The notes under the pieces: generated by a model
Databases searched by the model: none
Told to the model about the DNA's origin: nothing
Seen by the model: the letters and a program-made list of their open reading frames with translations, nothing else
Assembly: GCA_963667455.2 (NCBI GenBank)
Contig: CAXXFR010000031.1
Location: forward strand, 170,100 to 234,099
Length of the DNA stretch: 64,000 nt
Direction of reading: 5' to 3'
Origin: Bin55 sp963667455
GTDB lineage: Bacteria; Pseudomonadota; Gammaproteobacteria; Pseudomonadales; Azotimanducaceae
In this document: in pieces, positions 9,301 through 19,700 of the stretch
How the letters are laid out: each line of letters starts with the position of its first letter
How positions within the stretch are numbered: the stretch's first letter is position 1
Program-made: the position numbers and the translations under genes

Positions 9301-12300
9301 ACATCGCTGTTTCGCACGAACTCATCGTCAAGCGTCACGAGCGGTTCGCCGATTTGATCCTCAATTTCAATGAAGAAATCTGGATCATTCGCAAGAAAGC
9401 GCACCAAGTCCCCGGGTTCTTCCTGCAGCAATGGAACCACAACGTTCAAAATACGGGAATAGCCGTTCTCGTCCAGTAACGCGGACGCATAGTTCAGTCC
9501 CATTTGGAAATTCTTCGTCGTAGTGATGTAGTCGCGAAGAATCTGGTGAAGCGGCTTCGGTGTCTCCAGAATGTTGCTCAGTCGAGTAATCCGCGCAATA
9601 TGGTTGCTGGCTACTGCACTTCTCATCGCCTTGGCGACTCGACTCTGATCTTCCGGAGGAGGCTCTTCTTCCTCTTCCTCTGCCTTTTCGTCGTCGCGCT
9701 CGAGAATGGCTGCAATTGCCTCGCTGGGTTCCATCCCTAATGATCTGTAGTGGCTCCCAACCTGACCTAGAAAGCGAGGATCGTCTCCAAAGCGTTCGGC
9801 CAGTTCCAGATCCATGGCCTCCGACACATCCATGCGATCAATGGCGGTGCAGAGGCGTCGAATCATCTGGGAGGTGTAGGACAGTCGCGAGAAACGCGTG
9901 ATGCTCCGATTGGGATCAAACGGTTTTTCGTCTTCTTCATCTGCCGACTCCTCCGAAGACTCTTCCTCGGACTCGCTTGCTTCGTCAGCCATCAGGTTGA
10001 CGACTTTCGCCAATTCCTCGTCCAAATCCATGCGAAACACACTCAGTTTGGAATCGGATAGCTGCTGATTGTCGGGCCACGTTGCGATGAGACCCTGAAT
10101 TAGCATCTCGTAGAACGTTCGGTACTCGTGAGTGACGCTGGTGTTCACTCCTCCCCCGTACCCCACCGTCGCAATAATCGTGGAACGCTGGAGCACCGAG
10201 GTTCCCATCGATTGCGCCATGCGTGCCTCTGGAGAGGTCGCCTGCAGTGCAGTCGGCAATCCCCTCAAGACCTTCAGCATGGAACTGACGTAGAGCGCAT
10301 TCGCAACATCGAACTGGCCGATGCCCTCGCGCAACGCCGCCGTCTTGAACTGAAGCTCGAGATTCTCTCGATTCACGGAGAGCGCTTGACTGTAGGAAGC
10401 GAGAGCTTCCCTATCGTACCCTTCCGCGTGGAACAGGTCGGCCTTGGTCTTGTTGACGTCGATCTGACCCGTGATGTCGCGCACGAGAGACAACGACTTC
10501 TCGGCCCCAATCGTCTCGCCCTTGGACAGCAACGTCCGCGCAACGCTGATGTACACCTCGGGCGGCAGCTGCTGACGCAATCCGATCAGACGCCTCCCGT
10601 AGGTGAGCTGTCGATCTTCGTCTCCCGCGTTTTGGTACATGGTGAAGAAGCCCGCGTTCGGCGTGGCCATCGTGACGATTTCACGCAGCACCGCCAAACG
10701 TCGAATTCCCGCCTGGGACACGGAGTTCTCGATCGCTACGAACTCCGCTTCGCGGTTCATCGTCTCCTGGGCGATTTCCGCCAGCAGGGAGTACAGATAG
10801 AACTTGTCCTCTCGGCTGGTGATTCGCTCCAGAATCACGCGATGCGTCCAGCGGAACGTCGCTTCGACATCCGATGAGAGTTGCTGAAAGAACGTGCGCT
10901 GTCCGATCATGTTGATGATGCCGTCCACCGCGACGACGAACTCGTTGTCGTCCGCCGCGTGCTCCGCCACGTACTGCAGCAGCGCGACCGCCTCGTCGGT
11001 CCGCTCGCTCTCCTTCATCAAGTCAGCCATCAGCAGCAGGTTGTCGCTGTGCGTCGGCTGGTCGATCAGCGCGCGTCGGTAGCTCTCGATCGCTTCGGCG
11101 GTGAAGCCGCCCATGGACAGTACGCTGGCCTCGAACTCTCCACTGACGGCATCCGTGTCGTATTCGCGTAGTTCGTTCAACCAATGCTGAATGTCTTCGT
11201 AGCGTTCGTTAGATCCTTGTGCCAAGTCGAACGAAAGCATGTTGAGCACGAGATTCTGTATGTGCTCGATGCGATTGTCGGGGTCGACCTTCTCCAGCTG
11301 ACGGAGCACCTCGTCGTACTTCGAGTACTCCTGAAGCTGCAAATACACCAATCCGAGCTGCCGCAGGCGCTCGACTTCGGTCATATCCCCGTACTCGGCG
11401 AAGTCCTCGACGATTTCGGTCGCAGAAAACGCATCTCCGACTTCCGTGTAGATGCGAACCAGAAGATTGATGTCGTTCTTGTTGGCGGTCTTGCCGTAGA
11501 GCTTGCCCTCCAACTCGACGACGAGGTCGGCCAAGACGTTGAGCTCGGCCGCAATGAGAAGGAACTGACCTTCGGCGAAGCTGCGTCGAGCCGGACTCTC
11601 TTCCGTAACCCAAATATCCTGCCAAAGCTTCAGCGCGATGTCCTTGTTTCCCACCACGCTGTGCAGCCATGCGAGACGCATGCGGTCGTCGTAGCTCAGC
11701 TTGCCTTCGTGTTCCTGAATCGCGAGGTAGACGTCCAACGCCTTTTCGTACTTGCGCAGTCTCTCGAACGAGTCGGCGACGATTCTCAGGTCGCTTGAAT
11801 CACCGGGTAGGTGCGCGGCCAGCTCTTCGAGAGCTTGATTGGCTTCATCGTCGCGCCCACGAGCAAAGTACGTTTCGAACAGGAAGACGTTTCCAAACAC
11901 GGTCGGTCCGTGCACCTCGGTATGACGGTCAATCATGCTGGTGGCCTCGTCGACGTACCCCATCTGGTTCATGAACTCGCCGCCGCGAACTAGAACGTCG
12001 ACGCGGTCGCGATTCTTCTCCTCGAACAGTTCCCAGACAGCAGCGGCCTGATCCGGTTCGGCAATGTTGATGTAGTAGGAGGCCAGAGCCACGTACCACT
12101 GAACGATCGTCGGCTCCTTCTCGATCAGGCGCTCGTATTCGGCGACCATCTCCTCGGACTTGCCTGCTGTGTCGTAGATTTGGATTAGTCTCAGTCGAGC
12201 TTCGACGTCGGAGGTGTCTTGATTGATGGCGTTGAAGAGATCCACTGCATCGTCGTAGCGTTCGAGATCGATCAGCAGGTCGATGCGAAGATTGAGAAGG

Positions 12301-13148
12301 TCCTCGTCGCCGACACCGCGCTGCTCGAGGATTCCGACCAGCTCGTCCATCTTGTCTTCGTTTCGGTACGCTTCGTCGACCAGCGTCAAGGCGTACAGGG
12401 CATCGAACCGTATCTCGGTGGCGTCGTACGCCAACCACGCGACGCGTTGCGCCTTCGGGTTGTCGCCTGCCCTGAGAGCCCATTCGGCTACGCGCACGAG
12501 CTGCCGGAAGTAGTAGTCCGACTCGGGATCCGGAAGATACAGATCCAGTGCTTTCTCGGGGTGTCCCAATATCGCCAGCGTGATGGCTGCGCGATTCTTG
12601 AAGGCTTGATCGCGCTGCTCCGCCAGCTCGACCAATGCGTCGACCTCCTGTCGGTCGACGTCGATCATCGTCAGGCGAATCCGGATGAACTCGCGTTCGT
12701 CCGCACTGTCAGTCGAATCCTCGGACTTGACATACCACTCGATCGCTTCGGATTCATTGCCGCCCGAGTCGAGAAGTCGAGCCTTGAGTAGCGTTCCGTC
12801 GGTCGTCTCCTCGATCGCCAAAGCTTGTTCGATCGCCTCCATGGCATCGTCCCGTTGACCGAACTGCCATTTGAGGTGCGCGATCGTGAGATAGGACTTG
12901 ACGCGTTCATGATCCGCGTTCTGTTCGTCCTCGGCGACTTCCTGGAAGGCGGCGACGGCAACGTCGATGTTCTTTGAATCAAGAATTTCCTTGTCAAAAA
13001 CTTCGTCAGCCAAGCCGACGTCCAAGCGGGTGTCTTGCGCATTGGACTCGAGCAGAGCGTCGATCGGACTCTCTTGTGAGAACGCACTAAACGTGCCTAC
13101 GAGAAGGATGGCACCGATAGCAATTTGAAAACTACGAAACTCGTTCAT
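6381..13148 (-). CDS. Giant secreted TPR-repeat protein 1
   Basis: About 2255 aa. The start is ATG 13148 (MNEFRSFQIAIGAILL), not the longer frame to 13196, because the paralog begins at the same residues. Residues 1-25 form a Sec signal peptide (cleavage near FSQES). The rest is a helical solenoid of degenerate tetratricopeptide repeats, for example GNESEAIEWYVKSE and LGHPEKALDLYLPDPE. Acidic low-complexity linkers at about residues 1055-1080 and 1150-1170 divide it into an N-terminal and a C-terminal half. It probably acts outside the cytoplasm as a protein-binding scaffold for the MoxR/VWA system encoded upstream; Bat operons often encode TPR proteins. Paralog of 13751-20500. Confidence 0.85.
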   Translation of the reverse strand: MNEFRSFQIAIGAILLVGTFSAFSQESPIDALLESNAQDTRLDVGLADEVFDKEILDSKNIDVAVAAFQEVAEDEQNADHERVKSYLTIAHLKWQFGQRDDAMEAIEQALAIEETTDGTLLKARLLDSGGNESEAIEWYVKSEDSTDSADEREFIRIRLTMIDVDRQEVDALVELAEQRDQAFKNRAAITLAILGHPEKALDLYLPDPESDYYFRQLVRVAEWALRAGDNPKAQRVAWLAYDATEIRFDALYALTLVDEAYRNEDKMDELVGILEQRGVGDEDLLNLRIDLLIDLERYDDAVDLFNAINQDTSDVEARLRLIQIYDTAGKSEEMVAEYERLIEKEPTIVQWYVALASYYINIAEPDQAAAVWELFEEKNRDRVDVLVRGGEFMNQMGYVDEATSMIDRHTEVHGPTVFGNVFLFETYFARGRDDEANQALEELAAHLPGDSSDLRIVADSFERLRKYEKALDVYLAIQEHEGKLSYDDRMRLAWLHSVVGNKDIALKLWQDIWVTEESPARRSFAEGQFLLIAAELNVLADLVVELEGKLYGKTANKNDINLLVRIYTEVGDAFSATEIVEDFAEYGDMTEVERLRQLGLVYLQLQEYSKYDEVLRQLEKVDPDNRIEHIQNLVLNMLSFDLAQGSNERYEDIQHWLNELREYDTDAVSGEFEASVLSMGGFTAEAIESYRRALIDQPTHSDNLLLMADLMKESERTDEAVALLQYVAEHAADDNEFVVAVDGIINMIGQRTFFQQLSSDVEATFRWTHRVILERITSREDKFYLYSLLAEIAQETMNREAEFVAIENSVSQAGIRRLAVLREIVTMATPNAGFFTMYQNAGDEDRQLTYGRRLIGLRQQLPPEVYISVARTLLSKGETIGAEKSLSLVRDITGQIDVNKTKADLFHAEGYDREALASYSQALSVNRENLELQFKTAALREGIGQFDVANALYVSSMLKVLRGLPTALQATSPEARMAQSMGTSVLQRSTIIATVGYGGGVNTSVTHEYRTFYEMLIQGLIATWPDNQQLSDSKLSVFRMDLDEELAKVVNLMADEASESEEESSEESADEEDEKPFDPNRSITRFSRLSYTSQMIRRLCTAIDRMDVSEAMDLELAERFGDDPRFLGQVGSHYRSLGMEPSEAIAAILERDDEKAEEEEEEPPPEDQSRVAKAMRSAVASNHIARITRLSNILETPKPLHQILRDYITTTKNFQMGLNYASALLDENGYSRILNVVVPLLQEEPGDLVRFLANDPDFFIEIEDQIGEPLVTLDDEFVRNSDVREALQQNFNTFPAIWYYFKVRGDEDDLIFLFETVAKNFRGMQRSPVMMDLFRLHRDLLVKPLDGEKQTRVLEATTDLLRAASSQDEFIKLYAMEMVFNFDVDPANLDIFKQILEDYQFVLRGSEKIVELLNIYYSGDEQTAYRMLLDLYTEDRNVPFYSGDALFKAFRDLYIESLNDLRGGNVDDLELTKLLLNGSPRFGEPDPETILTGDERLEVYELLVERYPEEKEFLLYLIYMHVGSPQPENLMKYLRIYYELDNTEEFMRTAYYLTAIENENYDLALTIALDGGSDLRYQEVREEIFERNDTAGRTGPNDTSGILKMIRGVDPYPIRVMALGLGGIEKAVERMQEIAASDDVDPAEVPLLLRRLWRGTQAAGLGDRMRSFYGSQSVIPMLLQWPSSGPPSSNVMYMSSSMPLVATQSGGSLYQRVNPHRSEEQEEIPTLLEVLSSKAPLGPDLELLLMSLQPFERRNFSQMYSLVAEAYLEFPESLEPRMQELSERLVANVANEHEFTLWMTLVRELDHSVSAQEADALVSKSTDLQAPTNDQLLSIAELLAQQGYNDEAVDCYESLLIRTIDYTEFTEGFRGVVYYGRSGGAPLNAMMLLESASEHLPHEYAARFTSRMVSYLQPLGDSSEIEDIYQAFLLRALTVVHDPSDVVEMAKQWSSNIDEPVDVIESFDGIRLVHMARVLNHAEDYEQAAKFTRVLFTKESIESLPSMEKKGYTGPRMYFRHASSQMMYNLQSVGSAFGLSLPAVGSVFSVGTSMEVEQPPAGATMYISLLDEVIDFDDTYAVDATVRNLVTWLDNPDFSASSVLEAIATISYICFERGEGDRARSIATAMQDWLLSQDVETLDSRTLSSFTLIAPIIEFGVDSQIVRTIFELQILNQQESYELLQSLRGRETGSDLLDAARLLDTEAAGLGVLQEIRDIALEAGEAEYAQELDARILVLENAYESIEQVGGFDEVTESS

Positions 13149-13174
13149 GATCGTGTCGGTCTTGGTTCGAGGGG

Positions 13175-13339
13175 CTCTGTTTCTCTCGGCCACCACTAAT
13201 ACAGCAGCTAGCCGAAATTGAGCACAAAGATTAGCAGAAGAAGCCAGGGACAGATCGACGTCACGACGAACGAAAGTTCGACGGAGCTGACTCCGGCCGT
13301 GGCGATGGAGTTTTCTCCATCTGCAAGGTTGAGCTCAGC
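13175..13339 (-). pseudogene. Decayed 3' end of the double-VWA gene
   Basis: Aligns almost base for base with 20528-20697. The translated tail (LNLADGENSIATAGVSS, then LSFVVTSICPWLLLL) matches the last ~55 residues of the intact VWA protein, including its C-terminal membrane segment. The rest of the gene is absent; at about 13340 it is fused to the marR remnant. This is the left flank of the tandem-duplication joint. Confidence 0.85.
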
Positions 13340-13340
13340 G

Positions 13341-13613
13341 GTCAATATAGTTTCAAGTGCAACAAAAATCAACACTGACACTTGCAGAGTTCCTGCGTTA
13401 ACGGCTTGCGGGCCTGACAAAACGCATCAGTGCGTTGGTAGCGACCACATACCGTGAGCCCTTTGGACTACGAACTCTCGATTGGTGCTCTGAAACGCCA
13501 GCGTAGACGAACTACGAAATCACACAGCGCTCGGGCATGGACAAGCTAACTGCTTCGCAATCTGCCATCCGGATTGGACGAACTGAAACGAACGGCAGGG
13601 ATGGCATGAATCC
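13341..13613 (+). pseudogene. Decayed marR copy
   Basis: Matches 3422-3905. The start has become GTG (13357-13359) and codon 15 is TAA, so at most 14 residues (VQQKSTLTLAEFLR) could be made. Later parts still resemble marR (KRISALVATTYREPFGLRTL-like, SGMDKLTASQ-like), but an internal stretch covering the wing is deleted. The 3' end (GAACTGAAACGAACGGCAGG) aligns with the end of the intact gene. It cannot encode a working regulator. Confidence 0.85.
13350..13363. promoter_or_regulatory. Operator-like sequence in the decayed marR copy
   Basis: GTTTCAAGTGCAAC corresponds to the palindrome at 3429-3442 with two changes that weaken one arm. It is inherited with the duplication. It may be vestigial. 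Confidence 0.4.
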
Positions 13614-13626
13614 AATCCAACGGCTA

Positions 13627-13716
13627 CGACGGGGTGAGAAGAGTTTGGAGGTCGATCTCAACGACCCACCTAAGCTGAACGAGTTGCTGGAACGAAAAGT
13701 CGTGTGCGCCGCGTAG
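13627..13716 (+). pseudogene. Internally deleted caiB remnant
   Basis: Reads in frame as an N-terminal piece of the CoA-transferase (KSLEVDLNDPPKLNEL) joined to its last residues (LLERKVVCAA, stop 13714-13716). The parts between, equal to about 4231-6311 in the intact gene, are missing. The intact gene has ACGAGCT at both deletion ends (4224 and 6308), so loss between short direct repeats is likely. Not functional as an enzyme. Confidence 0.8.
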
Positions 13717-13729
13717 GCAGCGCACACGA
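13700..13729. terminator. Hairpin terminator candidate downstream of giant TPR gene 2
   Basis: TCGTGTGCGC (13700-13709) pairs perfectly with GCGCACACGA (13720-13729). Compared with 6330-6359 one C-G pair has become T-A, with both partners changed. The caiB copy it once ended is dead, yet the stem is kept, so it probably terminates the TPR transcript arriving from the other strand. Confidence 0.6.
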
Positions 13730-13750
13730 CTGTTCAACATTTGCTCTGGG

Positions 13751-16700
13751 CTAGGATGATTCTGTAACTTCGTCGAATCCGCCCACCAGCTCAATGGATT
13801 CGTACGCGTTTTCGAGGACCAGGATTCGAGCGTCCAATTCCTGTGCGTATTCCGCTTCCCCGGCCTCCAAAGCAATGTCTCGAATTTCCCGAAGAACTCC
13901 AAGCCCGGCAAATTCTGTATCGAGCAACTTTGCTGCGCCGAGCAAGTCTGAACCGCTCTCCTGCTCACTCAAAGCCTGCAACAACTCATAGCTCTGTTGT
14001 TGACTCAGTATTTGCAACTCAAACATCGTTCGCACGATTTGCGGATCAACAACAAAATCAATCACAGGGACAATCAAGGTGAAAGAACTGAGAGTGCGAG
14101 AGTCAAGCGTCTCAAGGTCTTGGCTGAGCAACCAGTCCTGCATGACAGAGGCGACGGCTCGAGCACGATCCGGGTCACCGCGTTCAAAGCATATGAAGGA
14201 AATCGTCGCGATGGCCTCCAACAGCACTTGAACGCTGAATTCGGGCTCGTCCAGCCACGACGCCAAGTTGGCAACTGTGGCATCGACGCTTGCTGCATTG
14301 TCGAAGTCGATACTCTCATCCAACAACGATATGTACATAGATGCGCCTGTAGGCAGGGGCTCCTCGTCCATTGGACCGAAGCTCAGCGACGGGCCAACGT
14401 TTGGGAGACTCAGTCCAAAAGTGGTTCCAACCGTCTGCAGAGTGTTCATCAACTGGTACATGGCGTTGCCCATCATGCGTACATTGATGAAGCCTGTCTC
14501 CTCTACGGATGGCTTGCTCTCGATACTAAGCTTGGAGAACAAAGCCTTGGTGTACGTCGCAGATCGATCAAAATCTCCTGCACGATTGAAAACTCGTCCC
14601 AGGTGAATCAGTCGGATCCCGTCGAAAGACTCGACCACATCAACGGTCTCATCGATGTCCGGGCTCCACTCTTTGGCAATGTCCACAACATCAGAGGGGT
14701 CGTGGACGACGGATAGCCCACGTAGCAAGAACGCCTGATAGAGTTGCTCGATTTCAGGAGAGTCGCCAACGGGCCGCAAGTAGGACATCATCCGCGAAGC
14801 AAATCGTGCTGCATACTCGTGGCTGAGATGCTCATTTGCAGACTCGAGCAAGGTCATGGCGTCCATGGGTATTCCCATGTTGGGACCGTAGTAGATCCTG
14901 CCCCGCTGATCGGTGAATTCAGAGTAGTCGATAGTTCGAATCATCAAGGATTCGTAACAATCCACCGCTTCTTCGTTGTAGCCCTGCTGCGCCAGCAATT
15001 CGGCAATGCTCAACAGCTGATCGTCGGTTGGCGCTTGCAAATCCCTTGACTTGGACACCAAGGCATCCGCTTCTTCCTGAGAAACCGATGCATCGGACTC
15101 TCGCACCAAAGTCATCCATAAGGTGAATTCGTGCTCGTTGGCAACATTCGCAACCAATCTTTCGCTCAGCTCTGGCATTCGAGCTTCCAAAGACTGTGGA
15201 AACGCAATGTAGGCTTGTGCCACAAGCGAATACACCTGCGAAGAGTTCTTTCGTTCATAGGGTTGCAAAGACATCAAGAGCAACTCGAAGTCACGACCCA
15301 ACGGAGCTTTGGAAATCAGAAGCTCTAGCAAGGTGGGTTGCTCCTCTGCATCTTCATCTTGTCCTGGATTGAGTCGCTGACGCAGCGAGCCCCCAGCTGA
15401 TGCCAGTGGCAAGCCAATTGACATGTACATGACGTTGGGCGATGGAGTTCCCGTGCTTGGCCACTGCAACAACATCGGTATCACACTTTGATTACCGTAG
15501 AAGTTTCTCATTTGATCGCCAAGACCTGCCGCCTGCGTACCCCTCCACAATCGGCGTAGTAGCAACGGTATTTCCTCTGGATCAACGTCATCGCTGGCAA
15601 CGATTTCCTGCATACGTGCAACCGCTTTTTCTATGCCACCTACGCCTCCAACCATCCTTGTGATGGTGTCGTATGGATCCAGACCACGGATCATCAGGAG
15701 AATAGAACCGGTTTCCATTGGTCCCATTTGCGCAGCAGTTTCGCTGCGCTCGTAAATCTCCTCTCTCACTTCCTGGTAGCGAAGGTCTGAACCACCGTCC
15801 AACGCAATTGACAAAGCGAGGTCATAGTTCTCGTTCTCGACCGCGGTGAGGTAGTAGGCAGTACGCATGAATTCTTCGGTATTGTCGAGTTCGTAGTAGG
15901 TCCGCAAGTACTTCATCAGGTTTTCGCGTTCATGTGCATTCACTTGCGTGTAAATCAAATACAGCAAAAACTCCTTCTCTTCCGGGTAGCGCTCCACCAG
16001 CTTCTCATAGATCTCTAGTCGTTCGTCACTCGTCAAGTCCATCTCTGGATCAGGTTCGGCATATCTGGGGCCCACGTTCAGGAGCATCTTGGTCAACTCC
16101 AAGTCGTCGACATTGCCTTCGCGAAGCTCATTCAGAGATTCGATGTATTGATCTCGAAATGCCTTGAACAGAGCATCTCCCGAATAGAAGCTCAAATTGG
16201 GATCTTCTGTGTACATTTCGAGAAGCATGCGATATGCACCCTGTTCATCCCCGGAATAGTAGGTGTTGACTAACTCGCCAATCTTCTCCGAGCCTTTTAG
16301 GATGAGTTGATGGTCCTCGACGATTTGCTTGTATGTATCGACATTTGCTGGATCGACCTCGAAATTGAAGACCAATTCCGTAGCGTAGCGTTGGATGAAT
16401 TCATCCTGCTTGGCAGTCGCTTGCATCATGTCTGTGGTCGCCTCCAACACTCTCGTTTGTAGCTCTTCATCCAATGGTTTTGAAAGCAGATCCTTGTGTA
16501 GACCATAGATATCCATTTGCATTGCCGAGGGAAACTGGGTCGGCTGAATTCCCTTGACCACCGTCTCGAACAGCGAAATCAGATCGCTAATGGCACCCCG
16601 CTCCTTGATGTAGTACCAAATCGCAGGAACGGCGTTGTAGTAGCCTCGCACCACTCGCTGAACTTCGGAATCTCTCATGAATTCCTCATCCAACGTCACA

Positions 16701-19700
16701 AGCGACTCACCGACTTGATCTTCGATCTCAATGAAGAAATCCGGCCCGTCGATCATAAACATCACCAAATTAGCCGGTTCCTCCTGTAGGAGGGGAACCG
16801 CAGCATTCAGTACACGGGTATAGTCGTTCTCGTCAAGTGCGGCCGATGCATATTGCAGACCAGTTCGAAATTGCTTCGTGGTCGTTATGTAATCACGCAA
16901 CAGCTGGTGAAGTGGTTTGGGTGTTTCCATGATGTTGCTGAGACGCGCAACTCGCCCAATTTGCTGGCTGGAGATTGCATTCTCCAACGCCTGTTCGACT
17001 CGACTTCGGTCTTCCGGAGGCGACTCTTCTTCCTCAACCTCTTCATCATCTTTGAAGACAGCGACCAGTTTTTCGCTGGGCTCCATGCCGAGAGTTTCAT
17101 AGTGCCCCAACACCTGTCCTTGAAAATTCGGATCGTCTCCAAAGTGCTTGGCGAGCTCAAGGTCCATTTCCTCAGACTCATCCAATAGGTCGATGGCGGA
17201 ACATAGACGTCGAATCATTTGGGCGGTGTAGGACAGTCGAGAGAAACGCGTGATGCTCCGCTTGGGATCAAACGGTTTCTTGCCTTCTTCATGCGTCAGC
17301 ACCTCCGAAGTCTCTTCCTCGGACTCGCTTGCTTCGTCAGCCATCTGTTTGACGACTGTCGCCAATGCCTCGTCGACTTCTGTGCGAAACACATTCAGTT
17401 TGGAGTCGGACAACTGCTGATCGTCGGGCCACGTTGCGATGAGACCCTGAATTAGCATCTCGTAGAACGTCCGATAGTCGTGAGTAACGCTGGTGTCAAC
17501 GTGAGAACCCCCCATCGAAACGGTCATCATCATTCCGGTAGAGAGCACACCCATTCTGGCCGCTTGCGCCATGCGATCTTCTCTCGAAGCTGCCTGCAGA
17601 GCGGTCGGCAACCCCCTCAGGACCTTCAACATGGCACTGGCGTAGAGCGCGTTCGCAACATCGAACTGGCCGATGCCTTCTCGCAGCGCCGCCGTCTTGA
17701 ATTGCAACTCGAGACTATCTCGATTCACGGAGAGCGCTTGACTGTAGGATGCAAGCGCTTCCCTATCGTACCCTTCCGCGTGAAACAGATCGGCCTTGGT
17801 CTTGTTGACGTCGATCTGACCCGTGATGTCTCGCACGAGAGACAACGACTTCTCGGCCCCAATCGTCTCGCCCTTGGACAGCAGCGTCCTCGCAATGCTG
17901 ATGTAGACCTCTGGCGGCAGCTGCTGACGCAGTCCGATCAGACGCCGTCCGTAGGTGAGTTGTCGATCTTCGTCTCCGGCGTTCTGGTACATCGAAAAGA
18001 AGCCCGCGTTCGGCGTGGCCATCGTGACGATTTCACGCAGCACCGCCAAGCGACGGATGCCCGCCTGGGAGACCGAGTTTTCGATCGCGACGAACTCCGC
18101 TTCGCGGTCCATCGTCTCCTGGGCGATTTCCGCCAGCAGGGAGTAGAGGTAGAACTTGTCCTCCCGGCTGGTGATTCGTTCCAGAATCACGCGATGCGTC
18201 CAGCGGAACGTCGCTTCGACTTCCGAAGCGAGTTGCTGAAAAAACGTGCGCTGCCCCACCATGTTGATGATGCCGTCCACCGCGACGACGAACTCGTTGT
18301 CGTCCGCGGCGTGCTCCGCCACGTACTGCAGCAGCGCGACCGCCTCGTCGGTGCGCTCGCTCTCCTTCATCAAGTCGGCCATCAGCAACAGGTTGTCGCT
18401 GTGGGTCGGTTCGTCGATCAGCGCACGCCGGTAGCTCTCGATCGCTTCGGCGGTGAATCCGCCCATGGATAGCACGCTGGCCTCGAATTCGCCGGTGACA
18501 GCATCGCTGTCGTAGCCACGCAGTTCGTCCAACCAGTGCTGGATGTCTTCGTAGCGATCATTGGATCCTTCAGCCAAGTCGTACGCAAGCATGTTGAGCA
18601 CGAGATTCTGGATGTGCTCGATCCGGTTGTCGGGGTCGATCTTCTCCAACTGTCGGAGCACCTCGTCGTACTTCGAGTACTCCTGAAGCTGCAGATACAC
18701 CAATCCGAGCTGCCGCAAGCGCTCGACTTCCGTCATTTCGCCGTACTTGGCAAAGTCCTCGACGATTTCGGTCGCCGAGAACGCATCGCCGACTTCCGTG
18801 TAGATTCGCACCAGCAGATTGATGTCGTTCTTGTTGGCATCCTTGTCGTAGAGCTTGCCTTCCAATTCGACGACGAGGTCGGCCAAGACGTTGAGCTCGG
18901 CCGCAATGAGAAGGAACTGACCTTCGGCGAAGCTGCGTCGAGCCGGACTCTCTTCCGTAACCCAAATATCCTGCCAGAGCTTCAGCGCGATGTCCTTGTT
19001 TCCCACCACGCTGTGCAACCATGCGAGACGCATGCGGTCGTCGTAGCTCAGCTTGCCCTCGTGTTCCTCGATCGCGAGGTAGACGTCCAACGCCTTCTCG
19101 TACTTGCGCAGTCTCTCGAACGAATCGGCGACGATTCTCAGGTCGCTTGAATCACCGGGTAGGTGCGCGGCCAGCTCTTCGAGAGCGTGATTGGCTTCTT
19201 CATCTTGTCCACGCGCAAAATAGGTCTCGAACAGGAAGACATTTCCAAACACGGTCGGTCCGTGCACCTCGGCATGACGGTCGATCATGCTGGTGGCCTC
19301 GTCGACGTACCCCATCTGGTTCATGAACTCGCCGCCGCGAACTAGAACGTCGACGCGGTCGCGATTCTTCTCCTCGAACAGTTCCCAGACCGCGGCGGCC
19401 TGATCCGGTTCGGCGATGTTGATGTAGTAGGAGGCCAGAGCGACGTACCACTGAACGATCGTCGGCTCCTTCTCGATCAGGCGCTCGTACTCGGCAACCA
19501 TCTCTTTGGACTTGCCGGCCGTGTCGTAGATCTGGATCAACCGCAGGCGGGCTTCGACGTCGGAGGTGTCTTGATTGATGGCGTTGAAGAGATCCACTGC
19601 ATCGTCGTAGCGTTCGAGATCGATCAGCAGGTCGATGCGCAGGTTGAGAAGGTCCTCGTCGTCTACACCGCGCTGCTCGAGGATTCCGACCAGCTCGTCC

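Larger units (their letters stand above)
3423..13340. repeat. Unit A of an old tandem duplication (marR-caiB-TPR-VWA tail)
   Basis: This block and 13341-20697 are two copies of one ancestral segment in the same orientation. Unit A keeps intact marR, caiB and giant TPR gene 1, and ends in a stub of the VWA gene. The joint near 13340 fuses the VWA-side sequence (AAGGTTGAG...) directly to the marR promoter sequence (CAATATAG...). The corresponding intact flanks are found at about 20690 and at 3423. Confidence 0.85.

Noticed and set aside
13208..13420. Open frame on the minus strand across the duplication joint
   Set aside because: It is a chance chimera of antisense marR sequence and the VWA tail; no ribosome-binding site. 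Treated as pseudogene remnants.
17480..18472. Long plus-strand frame (330 codons) opposite giant TPR gene 2; similar ones at 10128-10877 and 11184-11798
   Set aside because: Shadow of the strongly biased codons of the TPR genes; Arg/His/Leu-rich and present at the same place in both paralogs.
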